Origin: an uncultured Candidatus Entotheonella sp.
Lineage (GTDB): Bacteria > Tectomicrobia > Entotheonellia > Entotheonellales > Entotheonellaceae
NCBI GenBank assembly: GCA_951828535.1
Contig: OX639990.1
Span: 607,300 to 671,299 of the forward strand
Reading direction: 5' to 3'
DNA: 64,000 bases
Part shown: positions 9,310 through 17,650 of the stretch, one piece after another
Numbering within the stretch: position 1 is the first letter of the stretch
How the letters are laid out: each line of letters begins with the position of its first letter
Program-made: the position numbers and the translations under genes
The notes under the pieces: generated by a model
Told to the model about the DNA's origin: nothing
Seen by the model: only the letters and a program-made list of their open reading frames with translations
Databases searched by the model: none

Positions 9310-10464
9310 TCACTGTCCGTACGGGTCTGCGGCGTCACGTAAGCCATCGCCGAGGAAGTTGAACGCCAGGACCGCGATGATAACCGGAATGGCAGGCAGC
9401 ATCAGCCAGGGGGAGAGCGCCACCGTCTGGACGTTTTGGGCCTGCTGCAACAACACCCCCCAACTCACGGCAGGGGGACGTAAGCCCAATCCGAGAAAGC
9501 TTAAGGAGGTCTCACTGATAATCATGGCCGGTAGGGCGAGCGTGGTGGCGGCAATGATATGGCTCAGGAACGACGGGACCATGTGTACGAAAATAATGCG
9601 CATCTGGCTGCATCCAACCAGGCGGGCAGAAACAATAAAATCCTCCTCGCGCAGCGCCAGAAAACGTCCACGCACGACGCGGGCCAATTCAGTCCAGCCC
9701 ACCAGAGAGATGATGATGGTAATAGCAAAGTAAATCTGCAAGATGGACCAGTCGCGTGGCAACGCCGCAGCCAGACCCATCCACAGCGGTATGGTCGGGA
9801 TGGAGCGCAGGATCTCGATGAAGCGCTGGATGAGACCATCCACAAAGCCCCCGTAATAACCAGAGAGACCGCCAAGCAAGATGCCGAGAAACAGGCTAAG
9901 CGCGACGCCCACGAGGCCAATGGACATGGAAATACGCGTCGCAAACAGGAGGCGTGACCACAGGTCGCGTCCCTGCACATCCGTGCCGAGCATGAACAGT
10001 GTTTGGGCTGCTTCATACCCCTCGCCGACGCCCAGTAAATGACGGTCGGTAGGGAACAGACCGAGGAAGGTGTATGAAAAACCGCGTGCGAAGAACTGCA
10101 CCGGGATCTTTTTGCTCGGATCGGTGGTGTACACACGCTTAAACGTTCGGAGGTCCCGTTTGCCCGTCACCGCGTAGACATGCGGCCTGAAGCGCCATCC
10201 CTCGAACAAGTAGATACGCTGCGGCGGCATGAGCGAGCGTCGGGCATCGGAGAGACTGGGATCCGTTGTGGCCACAAAATCGGCGCCAATGGCGACCAGA
10301 TAGAAAAGTGCGACGACTGCCCCCGCCGCCATGGCCAGGCGGTGTTTGCGAAATCGCCACCACATCAACTGCCATTGCGAGGCCACATACAGTCGTTCAC
10401 CAACGTCTGTCGCGTCTACTGCCCTGGGCTCTTCGACGCCGCGTACGGGCGCGTATTTGGCCAC
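9310..10464 (-). CDS. oppC: Peptide ABC transporter permease (OppC/DppC type)
   Basis: 384 residues with an N-terminal OppC_N segment (about 40-62 hydrophobic) and a long periplasmic insertion (about 63-160). The binding-protein-dependent permease core has GTDVQGRDLWSRLLFATRIS and the EAA-type loop (ARLVGCSQMRIIFVHMVPSF). It ends in GDGLRDAADPYGQ, typical of DppC/OppC. Four bases separate it from oppB, consistent with coupling. The large insertion is common in the peptide-transporter subgroup with long binding proteins. Confidence 0.9.
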   Translation of the reverse strand: MAKYAPVRGVEEPRAVDATDVGERLYVASQWQLMWWRFRKHRLAMAAGAVVALFYLVAIGADFVATTDPSLSDARRSLMPPQRIYLFEGWRFRPHVYAVTGKRDLRTFKRVYTTDPSKKIPVQFFARGFSYTFLGLFPTDRHLLGVGEGYEAAQTLFMLGTDVQGRDLWSRLLFATRISMSIGLVGVALSLFLGILLGGLSGYYGGFVDGLIQRFIEILRSIPTIPLWMGLAAALPRDWSILQIYFAITIIISLVGWTELARVVRGRFLALREEDFIVSARLVGCSQMRIIFVHMVPSFLSHIIAATTLALPAMIISETSLSFLGLGLRPPAVSWGVLLQQAQNVQTVALSPWLMLPAIPVIIAVLAFNFLGDGLRDAADPYGQ

Positions 10465-10467
10465 CGG

Positions 10468-11454
10468 TTACTCCTCCAAACGAATGCGCGGATCGATCCA
10501 GACCAGGAGAATATCGGAGATCAAGGTGCCGATGACGGTCATGAGTCCGAGCAACAGGACGATGGTTCCAGCCAGAAACATATCCTGGGCGATGAGGGCC
10601 TTGAGCAGCAGGGGCCCCACAGTTGGCAGACTCAGCACGATAGAGACGATGATGCTGCCGGAGACCAGAAAGGGCAGGGTATAACCAATCGTGCTGATAA
10701 ACGGATTGAGGGCTACCCGCACCGGGTACTTGAGGATCGTTCTCAGCTCGGAAAGCCCTTTGGCGCGGGCCGTCACGACATAGGGTTTCCGCAACTCGTC
10801 CAGCAGATTGGCACGCAGAATGCGCACCAGTTGGGCCGTACCGGCGGTGCCAAGAATAAGCGCCGGAACCCACAAATGCTTGCAGAGATCCCACACACGG
10901 GCCAGGCTCCATGGGGCATCGAGGTATTCCGTTGAGAACAGGCCACCGATACTGGCACCGAAATAAGCAAACGTCAGGTACATCACCACCAGGGCCAGCA
11001 GGAAGCTCGGCACCGCAAGGCCAATGAAGCCAATGAACGTAAAAATGTAATCCCCGATGGAGTATTGCCGCACCGCCGAGTAGATGCCGATGGGGATGGC
11101 CAGAATCCAGGTAAAAATGACCGCCGCAAAGGCCAGTAAAGCGGTCAGCAGGAGGCGATCGCCGATCACCTCCAGCACCGGCCGTTGCCATTCCATTGAG
11201 ACGCCAAAATTTCCCTGCATCATGAGCCATACCCACCTGGCGTATTGGGCGTACAGGGGTTGGTGAAGACCATATTGAATGCGCAGATTCTCAGCTTCCT
11301 CTTGGGTCACCAACGTCCCGGTCGCCATCAATTGGGCAATATAGGACGTGACGTAATCCCCTGGAGGTAACTGAATAATCGCGAAGGCGATCATGGAGAT
11401 CATCCATACCGTGCCCATCGCAATCAACAAACGGCGGAGGATATAGCCAAACAT
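10468..11454 (-). CDS. oppB: Peptide ABC transporter permease (OppB/DppB type)
   Basis: About 328 residues, beginning MFGYILRRLLIAMGTVWMIS, the classical OppB start. Six membrane segments; the EAA loop is VVTARAKGLSELRTILKYPV, followed by NPFISTIG and a closing VWIDPRIRLEE. A longer upstream frame (to 11640) overlaps oppA and has no membrane-protein character, so it was trimmed. Forms the membrane pore with OppC. Confidence 0.92.
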   Translation of the reverse strand: MFGYILRRLLIAMGTVWMISMIAFAIIQLPPGDYVTSYIAQLMATGTLVTQEEAENLRIQYGLHQPLYAQYARWVWLMMQGNFGVSMEWQRPVLEVIGDRLLLTALLAFAAVIFTWILAIPIGIYSAVRQYSIGDYIFTFIGFIGLAVPSFLLALVVMYLTFAYFGASIGGLFSTEYLDAPWSLARVWDLCKHLWVPALILGTAGTAQLVRILRANLLDELRKPYVVTARAKGLSELRTILKYPVRVALNPFISTIGYTLPFLVSGSIIVSIVLSLPTVGPLLLKALIAQDMFLAGTIVLLLGLMTVIGTLISDILLVWIDPRIRLEE

Positions 11455-11465
11455 CGATAGGGCCT

Positions 11466-13517
11466 CTACTTGAAGAAAAAGGTTTCGGGGCGCGACGGCG
11501 CTGGCGTCATACCATCCGGGCTGTTGTATTGCCGACCCGGAGAATTGCCCAGGCGATTGCTGACGATTCGCACCCCCATGCCCGCCGGGGAGAGGCCGAC
11601 CGTGCCGAGGGCCCATTGCTGCTCGACAGCCACGCGCCAAATTTCTTTGCCAATCTCGATACGCTGCGCATCAGGGACTGTAAATCCCTGTTTCCAAAGC
11701 GCCATCAGTTTTTTCATGGGGGCAGTAGGCTCTCGGCCCTGCACCCCGTTGGTGCGGAACCAGCGACTCCATAGGGGCCCGATGTTGGAACCGCCGAGGC
11801 CGCTGGGGCTGAATGGAAAGAGATGCGCCGGGAAGGTAAAGGGGTGTTCGGTGCCGTCGTTCTGCCACAGGTGGATCTGAAGCTCATTGGCACCCACGCG
11901 TGTAATCGCCAGACTCCGTTCGATTTCATTGACGTCTGCCTGAATGCCGATTTTGCCCCATTGCTCCCGGATCATTTCCGCAATCTGCGTGAACTGCAGG
12001 AACTGGCCCCCGACCGTGGTCATTTCGAGGCGCAAGCGACCCTTGCCATCCGTCCGCAGGCGGTAGCCCTGGCTGTCCTTGCGAGTCAGTCCCAAGGCAT
12101 CCAGCATCTGATTGGCCCGCTGCGGATCGTACGTCGAGTGCATCGTACGGTACTCCGGCCCTGGATTATACGGCGACGATTCGGCCAGCACTTGTGACCC
12201 GGAGGTGCCGAGGCCCAGCCAGAAGGCCTCGTTCAACTGCTCGCGGTCCATCCCATGAGACAAGGCAATACGAAAGTCACGGTTTTGTAGCCAGGTGGCG
12301 ATTTCCGGGTCTGCATCATAGGTCTGGTTGAAGAAAAGACAGGCGTCGCAGCCACTGTCTGCCGGATCGAGGGAGACGGTATAATTGCCGCGCCGCTGGT
12401 TTTCCAGAAAGACCGGCAGCTTACTGATATCGATATGCCGGGACTGGTAATGATACTCGCCGGCAATGGCGCGCAGGTTGAGGACTTCGAGATTCTCTGC
12501 CAGCGTCAGGACCACCTTGTCGATATAGGGAAGCTGGTTACCGGCGCTGTCCACCATGTAGAAATAGGGATTGCGTTCGAGCACCCAAATAGGGGTGTTG
12601 ATCGGACTGGTGGTCTGCCAGGCGGTTACGGTAGGCAAGTCTGGATTGAGGGACCAATCGTTGATGTATCTCATGAAACTGGCCCAGTTATCGTACCCGG
12701 CGGCTTTGACCAATTGGTCAACCGCTTCCTGCCCGACGTACCTGGGGTGAAACTGCTGCAGATAATGTCTGGGAGCAAAGCCGCCCATGAGACTGCGTCC
12801 CTGATAACTGTGGCCACCAACCGCCGTCGCACCTGCCAGCATATCGAGGAAGACGTAGTAGGGCTGGGAGAAGACAAATCGGATGGTACTATCGTCTACC
12901 TTCTCCATCCTGCCCGGTTTGTCATCAATGGCCAGAATGGGCGCTTTCGTCGGAACCAGCTCGTCGTGTTGGTAGATATCTTCGTACCAGAACATGAAGT
13001 CGTCCGCTGTAAAAGGATGCCCGTCAGACCACTTCATGCCACGGCGCAGAAAGATGGTGAAGACACGTCCGCCCTCCGAGATCTCCCACCCTTTGGCGAC
13101 ATTCGGCACGACGATATTCCCCGTGTAGTCCCAAAATAGGATCCTGTCGTGCCCACAACAACGGTAACCGTTCCAGAAGTCGGCGGGTCCGCTGAAACCG
13201 CGCCGCCAGATACCGCCGTAGTTGCCGATCTCCCGCACCGGTTCGATCACCAGGGGATCGGAGCCGATGCGCTCCTGTACCGGCGGCAGCTTGCCCTGCT
13301 GCACCAGATCGGCCAGAGCAGGCGCCTCCTGATATTGGCTGGGAAACCGCTCGCGGTCCGAGATCACCCGCGGTCCTTCCAGCCGGCCCATCAGCGTACC
13401 CCCGCCCTGTGCTGACGCCTGTCGCGTTACCCCACCACCTAGTGCCAGTGCAACGAGTGTTATGGTGAGGCAAACCAGGACGCCGTACTGCTTCCGCGGG
13501 AGCCATACCTTGCACAT
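11466..13517 (-). CDS. oppA: Extracellular solute-binding protein, family 5 (OppA-like)
   Basis: About 683 residues, longer than E. coli OppA. The signal peptide runs to about residue 37 (hydrophobic LTITLVALALGGGV, cleavage after ASA). The SBP_bac_5 core shows GWEISEGGRVFTIFLRRGMKWSDG and ends with a conserved C-terminal region. The start was set at the second ATG because AAAGGAG lies eight bases before it. First gene of the minus-strand oppABCDF operon. Long members of this subgroup occur beside OppC with a large insertion, as here. The transported peptide or glycoside is not evident. Confidence 0.92.
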   Translation of the reverse strand: MCKVWLPRKQYGVLVCLTITLVALALGGGVTRQASAQGGGTLMGRLEGPRVISDRERFPSQYQEAPALADLVQQGKLPPVQERIGSDPLVIEPVREIGNYGGIWRRGFSGPADFWNGYRCCGHDRILFWDYTGNIVVPNVAKGWEISEGGRVFTIFLRRGMKWSDGHPFTADDFMFWYEDIYQHDELVPTKAPILAIDDKPGRMEKVDDSTIRFVFSQPYYVFLDMLAGATAVGGHSYQGRSLMGGFAPRHYLQQFHPRYVGQEAVDQLVKAAGYDNWASFMRYINDWSLNPDLPTVTAWQTTSPINTPIWVLERNPYFYMVDSAGNQLPYIDKVVLTLAENLEVLNLRAIAGEYHYQSRHIDISKLPVFLENQRRGNYTVSLDPADSGCDACLFFNQTYDADPEIATWLQNRDFRIALSHGMDREQLNEAFWLGLGTSGSQVLAESSPYNPGPEYRTMHSTYDPQRANQMLDALGLTRKDSQGYRLRTDGKGRLRLEMTTVGGQFLQFTQIAEMIREQWGKIGIQADVNEIERSLAITRVGANELQIHLWQNDGTEHPFTFPAHLFPFSPSGLGGSNIGPLWSRWFRTNGVQGREPTAPMKKLMALWKQGFTVPDAQRIEIGKEIWRVAVEQQWALGTVGLSPAGMGVRIVSNRLGNSPGRQYNSPDGMTPAPSRPETFFFK

Positions 13518-13668
13518 GACGTGGACTCCTTTCTGCAAACGAGGGCGTGATCAAATCCACGCAAGGAACAGTTGGAATTGGAAGTGTCTTGTCGTACAGA
13601 TAACCAGCATCATACAGTTCTGTGAGTTAGATTCCTCCTCAAAAGATATCTCCAGAGAGGAGAAACCG

Positions 13669-13838
13669 ATGCGAACGGGACGCCCGTTGGCTCCTTCAGA
13701 ATTGCATAAGCAGACTCGAAAGCAATTGCAATCTATCGTCAACTCACGCAGCTTGCCCCACGCCTAGGTCCGTCGGGTTAAGGTGATTCTGCTACCGGCC
13801 GATGGATGGCCCAACCACACTATAGCCCGCTCCTTGCC
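13669..13838 (+). pseudogene. IS630-family transposase, N-terminal remnant
   Basis: Starts MRTGRPLAPSELHKQTRKQL behind a strong AGAGGAG site, then a TAG at 13765-13767. The same frame continues RRVKVILLPADGWPNHTIA, matching the N-terminal HTH region of IS630 transposases (RAxxILLAADGxSNxxIA). The rest of the gene is absent. It lies in the promoter-side region of oppA, and the upstream bases may be the element's left end. Confidence 0.7.
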
Positions 13839-13864
13839 GGCGACTTCCGGTGCGGCCGGGCAGC

Positions 13865-14845
13865 CTATTCGCCCCAGACCCGGGCGAGCAGTGCCAGCCA
13901 GTTTTGGCCGATAATTTTCCGGATTCGCTCCTCCGGCCAACCCTTCCGAACCATCGCGGCGGTCAGGTTCGGGAGCTCGCCGATAGTCCGGATGCCTTCC
14001 GGGTTGACGATCTCGCCGAACGCCGTGAGTCGCCGGGCGTAGCCCTTGTCGTGGGTGATCCAGTGAAAGAATTCCCGCCCGTGGCCCTGGGTGAAATCGG
14101 TGCCGATGCCGACGCTGTCCTCGCCCGCGACGTTGACCACGTATTCGATGGCCTCCACGTAGTCGTCGACCGTGGACTCGATGCCGCGGCTCAGGAACGG
14201 AGGGAACATCGTGACGCCGATGAAGCCACCTTGATCGGCGATGAACCGGAGGTCCTCGTCCGACTTGTTGCGCGGGTGCTCCTTGAGCCCCGACGGCAGG
14301 CAATGGGTGTAGGCGACGGGTTTGTCCGACGCGAGGATCGTGTCTCTGGATGATTTCGAGCCGACGTGGCTCAGGTCGCACAGCATGCCCGCGCGATTCA
14401 TCTCCGCGACGACTTCGCGCCCGAAATCGCTCAGCCCCCGGTCCTCTGATTCATAGCACCCGGTGGCGACGAGGTTCTGCGTGTTGTAGGCCATCTGGGC
14501 GACGCCAACGCCGACGTCCTTGAAATGCTGGATGTAGCCGAGCTGGTCCTCAAAGGCAGAGACGTTCTGGAATCCGAGGACGATTCCGGTCCTTCCCTCG
14601 GCCTTCGCCCGACCAATGTCGGCAAGGGTGCGAACCTTGAGGATGACGTCGTCGTGGTCCCGGAACCAAGCGTTCCAGCGGGCGATGTTCTTCATCGTGT
14701 CGGTGAAGCCTTCCCATATACAGCACGTGCAGTTCGCCGCCGTCAACCCGCCGCGGCGCATGTCTTCGAACACCTCACGGCTCCAGTTAGCGACGATCAG
14801 CCCGTCGAAAACGATCGCGTCTCGGTGTAGTGCCGCCGGATCCAT
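13865..14845 (-). CDS. Membrane dipeptidase-like metallopeptidase (M19)
   Basis: 326 residues, a TIM-barrel M19 peptidase. Visible are FDGLIVANW (position of the usual DGHxD metal pair, here altered), GIVLGFQNVSAFED (metal Glu region), LCDLSHVGSKSSRDTI (His), PVAYTHCLPSGLKEHPRNKS (second His) and GIGTDFTQGHG (Asp). The classic first HxD is replaced by N-W, so catalysis may differ from renal dipeptidase. AAGGGGG upstream of the ATG supports the start. Family members hydrolyse dipeptides, including those with a C-terminal D-residue. Confidence 0.85.
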   Translation of the reverse strand: MDPAALHRDAIVFDGLIVANWSREVFEDMRRGGLTAANCTCCIWEGFTDTMKNIARWNAWFRDHDDVILKVRTLADIGRAKAEGRTGIVLGFQNVSAFEDQLGYIQHFKDVGVGVAQMAYNTQNLVATGCYESEDRGLSDFGREVVAEMNRAGMLCDLSHVGSKSSRDTILASDKPVAYTHCLPSGLKEHPRNKSDEDLRFIADQGGFIGVTMFPPFLSRGIESTVDDYVEAIEYVVNVAGEDSVGIGTDFTQGHGREFFHWITHDKGYARRLTAFGEIVNPEGIRTIGELPNLTAAMVRKGWPEERIRKIIGQNWLALLARVWGE

Positions 14846-15444
14846 AGCGTGTTTCCCCCTTTCGTTGCTTCGCCGACGTCGACTTCAGCCTGAATCTTCC
14901 GCAGATTGAATAATCCGTCTCACCTCTCTTATCTCGCCAGACAGTTTGTCCCCCGTACAACTCAAGGTTCATGTCGCCGAGACCCCCATGCGGCGCAAGG
15001 AGCGCCGTCTTCGGCCGCAACAAATGGCTCACGTGGATCAGGCACCGCCGCCCGTTAGAATATGCAGGTATTCGTTGTAAACGAACGCGTAAACCTCCTC
15101 TCCGAGGAAGCTTGTGATGCGGTATTGACCGGTGCGGTGAGTCATGGCTGACAAACGCCCCTTTCCTGAATTCGATGGTTACGAATCAGTCGTTTCTTTG
15201 TCAAGGTCTTAATGCCTCGCTAGCTTCTTGATGCGGTGTCGACGCCTCCGAAAATTCCGGCTCGTTGCCACCTCGTCAACCGTGTGAACGCGCGGCTGAA
15301 GATCTTTGAAAGAACGTAACGAAGTGGGGATGAGGGCTCCTTGCACAAATGGTCCTGTTCTTTGGCGGCATTTTGTGCAAAATGAGCTTCTGGGCGAAAG
15401 CCCCGGGTATCAAAACCCTCCAAATCCCCATTTCCGGAGGACCC
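14846..15444. other. Intergenic, no confident gene
   Basis: About 600 bases with no convincing coding sequence. It must contain the promoters of the minus-strand dipeptidase and the plus-strand coiled-coil gene, but no clear -10/-35 pair was picked out. Confidence 0.4.
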
Positions 15445-15858
15445 GTGCAAACAACATGGAATCGAATCAAAGACAACGCAGGAGCCATTGCTGCAACCTG
15501 CATGGTCGTGGGCTTGCTGGCCGGATTCTTCCAGTACAGCATCAACTCCATCCATCGACGCATCGACGATCTGAGAACCGACATCAACCAACGCCTGAAC
15601 GATCAAAACGCACATATAAGCCAACGTTTCAACGACCAAGACCGATTGATCAACCAGCGTTTCAACGATCAGGAACGATTGATCAACCAGCGTTTCGACG
15701 CCGTAAACCAGCGTTTCGACACCATCGACCAGCGCCTCGAACACCTCGAAACTGACGTCTCGGAACTCCACAGGCTCAACGAACGGGTCTCTCGAACCGA
15801 AGGGCAAATCGACAGCATCCTCCAACAACTGCAAACCGCTGACGTGCCCTCACCCTGA
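15445..15858 (+). CDS. Membrane-anchored coiled-coil protein with 11-residue repeats
   Basis: 137 residues from a GTG at 15445, preceded by GGAGGACCC; an upstream in-frame ATG has no ribosome binding site. A single membrane segment (about residues 12-34, AIAATCMVVGLLAGFFQ) is followed by a rod made of tandem 11-residue units of the type INQRFNDQERL, INQRFDAVNQRF and so on (about residues 45-100), then a charged helix. The repeats are also visible as 33-base near-copies in the DNA. Function unknown; the architecture is that of a membrane-tethered trimeric or tetrameric hendecad coiled coil. A hairpin 47 bases after the stop may end the transcript. Confidence 0.7.
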   Translation: MQTTWNRIKDNAGAIAATCMVVGLLAGFFQYSINSIHRRIDDLRTDINQRLNDQNAHISQRFNDQDRLINQRFNDQERLINQRFDAVNQRFDTIDQRLEHLETDVSELHRLNERVSRTEGQIDSILQQLQTADVPSP

Positions 15859-15904
15859 ACTCACCACAAGACCACCCACACTATTGAGTTGCTGTGAAGA
15901 AATT

Positions 15905-15942
15905 CGGCTTTATGTGCAAGATCGCCTTTTTGCGCAAAGCCG
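15905..15942 (+). terminator. Hairpin, possible terminator
   Basis: CGGCTT-TA-TGTGCA pairs with TGCGCA-AAGCCG around a 12-base loop that contains TTTT: twelve base pairs with one two-base bulge. There is no clear U-tract after the stem, so it could also be a processing hairpin. Confidence 0.4.
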
Positions 15943-16093
15943 GATGAGGGGAGATTCTTGGCATGAAACGACACAGGCTGTGATTTAACCCCTATCGCCA
16001 ACAAGTGATTTTGGGAGATTCAAGGGATTACAGCTACAGAGTTGAATTTGAGTCGAGTCGTAAATCTGTGACTCCAGCTACAGGAGATGCGAT

Positions 16094-16858
16094 ATGGCAG
16101 AAACAGCAGCTTTCGAGCCCGGCGGGTATCGCTACGTGCGGGGGCGGTTCCAGTACTCGGGGGGCGTCTCGGCGGAGCGCGGATATGTCATCGAACGTGC
16201 CCGGTTCGTACGACCCGTGCCGCTTGACGAAGGGTTCCGTCGCATCGAGGCGCACCTCGATGCTCTCGGACGACCACTCACCGCGTTCTGCGCGTGCGAA
16301 CTGCGCTCGCCCGGCCAGTTTACGGACGAAGGCTTCACGGCTTTCAACCGGGTCTACGTGGGCACGCTCGAACGCTGGGGCATCTTCAAGGACGAGGAGA
16401 ATCCCGTTGCGCGTTCAAACGTATGTCCCGAGGTGGATCCTCCAACCACCCCCTGCTTCCATGCGTTCTCGTACACCATGCCGGCAAGGGCGAGCGACGC
16501 GGCAGAGGTGAAGAGCTTCGTCATTTCGGGCTCCGGCGAAGCGCCCGAAGGACCCGGAGGATATGCGGACCGGATCATCCGTCTCGGGGACACCGCGCCC
16601 GACGCCATGCGAGAAAAGGCGCAATACGTCCTCGGCGCGATGGAGCTTCGCATGGCGGCGCTCGGCTTGACGTGGGCGGACGCCACCACGAGCCAGATTT
16701 ACACGGTCCACGATATCCATGGTTTTCTTGCCGACGAGGTTGTCCGCCGCGGTGCGGCTCCGGACGGTGTCACATGGACTTACGCCCGCCCGCCGGTGGA
16801 AGGATTGGCTTTTGAAATGGACGTCCGGGGTGTGCCGGTGGAACGGGTAATCGGCTGA
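16094..16858 (+). CDS. RidA/YjgF-superfamily protein (two-module length)
   Basis: 254 residues, about twice a normal RidA monomer. The first half (FTDEGFTAFNRVYVGTLERW and VCPEVDPPTTPCFHAFSY) and the second half (REKAQYVLGAMELRMAALG, DATTSQIYTVHDIHG) both show the chorismate-mutase-like topology of the RidA family. RidA enzymes hydrolyse reactive enamine/imine intermediates. AGGAGATGCGAT before the ATG supports the start. It follows the coiled-coil gene on the same strand by 235 bases. Function by analogy only; the catalytic Arg of RidA is not confidently placed. Confidence 0.65.
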   Translation: MAETAAFEPGGYRYVRGRFQYSGGVSAERGYVIERARFVRPVPLDEGFRRIEAHLDALGRPLTAFCACELRSPGQFTDEGFTAFNRVYVGTLERWGIFKDEENPVARSNVCPEVDPPTTPCFHAFSYTMPARASDAAEVKSFVISGSGEAPEGPGGYADRIIRLGDTAPDAMREKAQYVLGAMELRMAALGLTWADATTSQIYTVHDIHGFLADEVVRRGAAPDGVTWTYARPPVEGLAFEMDVRGVPVERVIG

Positions 16859-17146
16859 ATCCGAGGCCCACACGCCCCGATTTCGCGTCACATCGCGGCC
16901 GGGGAGGGTAAGAAACGGTGTCGGGGAACGCGTAACAAACAGGCACTCTGCCCAGTGCTAGACGGGCCGCCGCCCTCGATCGGGAGGCCGGGCTTTCGGG
17001 TTCAGCGCTATCGCATGCTCCAGTGGGGGATCTGTTTACGACGCTGCAGAAGGCGGTAAAGATAGAACTGCAGGGCTACCTCACTCCGATGCCACTCGCA
17101 GCGCGGAGGGTTGCGCTGCTCGCGCCGACCCTTACAGGGGGAACGA
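16859..17146. other. Intergenic, nothing recognised
   Basis: GC-rich stretch between the RidA-like gene and the repeat element; no gene, RNA or clear terminator seen. Confidence 0.4.
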
Positions 17147-17634
17147 CTAGAGCACTTGTGGATCATAATGGCCTGACGTTAACTCCATGCCATGCCGGCG
17201 AAAGCCGGAGTTGCATGGGCTTAGAGCGGTTTGCGCTCGTATGTCCGTCCTATCTACACGCCACGTTGTCATGCGCCGCATCGAGATCGTTCGTGACCGC
17301 GGCGTTTGTTTTGCATGACCTCGATGCAGCACATGGGTTCTGCGGGGGGTTGGGTTTTTGCGGTTCTGACGCGCCTTTTCGGCCAGGGATTTGTTGTCGG
17401 GGATCGAACCCCCCTTGCCCCCCTTATCAGGGGGGAATTTGTGAAGCCCGCAGGGGATAAAGGACAACACCTCCAAGGCCCCCCTGACAAGGGGGTTGGG
17501 GGGTTACGCCAAGGCAGACGCAGGGCCGCTCGGGTGCATGTCTTTGTCCGACGCCTTACACTGCTGTGGATATCCTATATCGGCAGGCGAAAGCCGCTCT
17601 AACGTCAAGCCATTATGATCCAGAAATGCTCTAG
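17147..17634. repeat. Outer inverted-repeat pair flanking MITE copy 1
   Basis: Bases 17147-17181 (starting CTAGAGCACTTGTGGATCAT) and 17600-17634 are inverted copies with three mismatches over 35 bases. They enclose the 376-bp MITE plus a small hairpin (GCCGGCGAAAGCCGG at 17192-17206). The second MITE copy in the window lacks these arms, so the arms belong to a separate, older repeat. Confidence 0.65.
17224..17599. mobile_element. MITE-like element, copy 1 (TA-flanked, GAGCGGTTTGCG ends)
   Basis: 376 bp with terminal inverted repeats GAGCGGTTTGCG / CGAAAGCCGCTC, bounded by TA on both sides (17222-17223 and 17600-17601). A near-identical 375-bp copy is at 25108-25482 in the same orientation. 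Internally there is a long imperfect palindrome of C-runs and G-runs (about 17410-17507). No transposase is encoded. TA targeting is characteristic of IS630/Tc1-mariner transposases. Confidence 0.75.
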
Positions 17635-17650
17635 CCGTTGCCTTGGGGCG

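Noticed and set aside
15607-15720. Regularly spaced DNA repeats, at first CRISPR-like
   Set aside because: The 33-base units are directly contiguous with no unique spacers and encode an in-frame 11-residue protein repeat.
17400-17420. GGGGATCGAACCCCC, resembling a tRNA T-arm
   Set aside because: It lies inside the MITE palindrome, recurs in both copies, and no cloverleaf can be formed around it.
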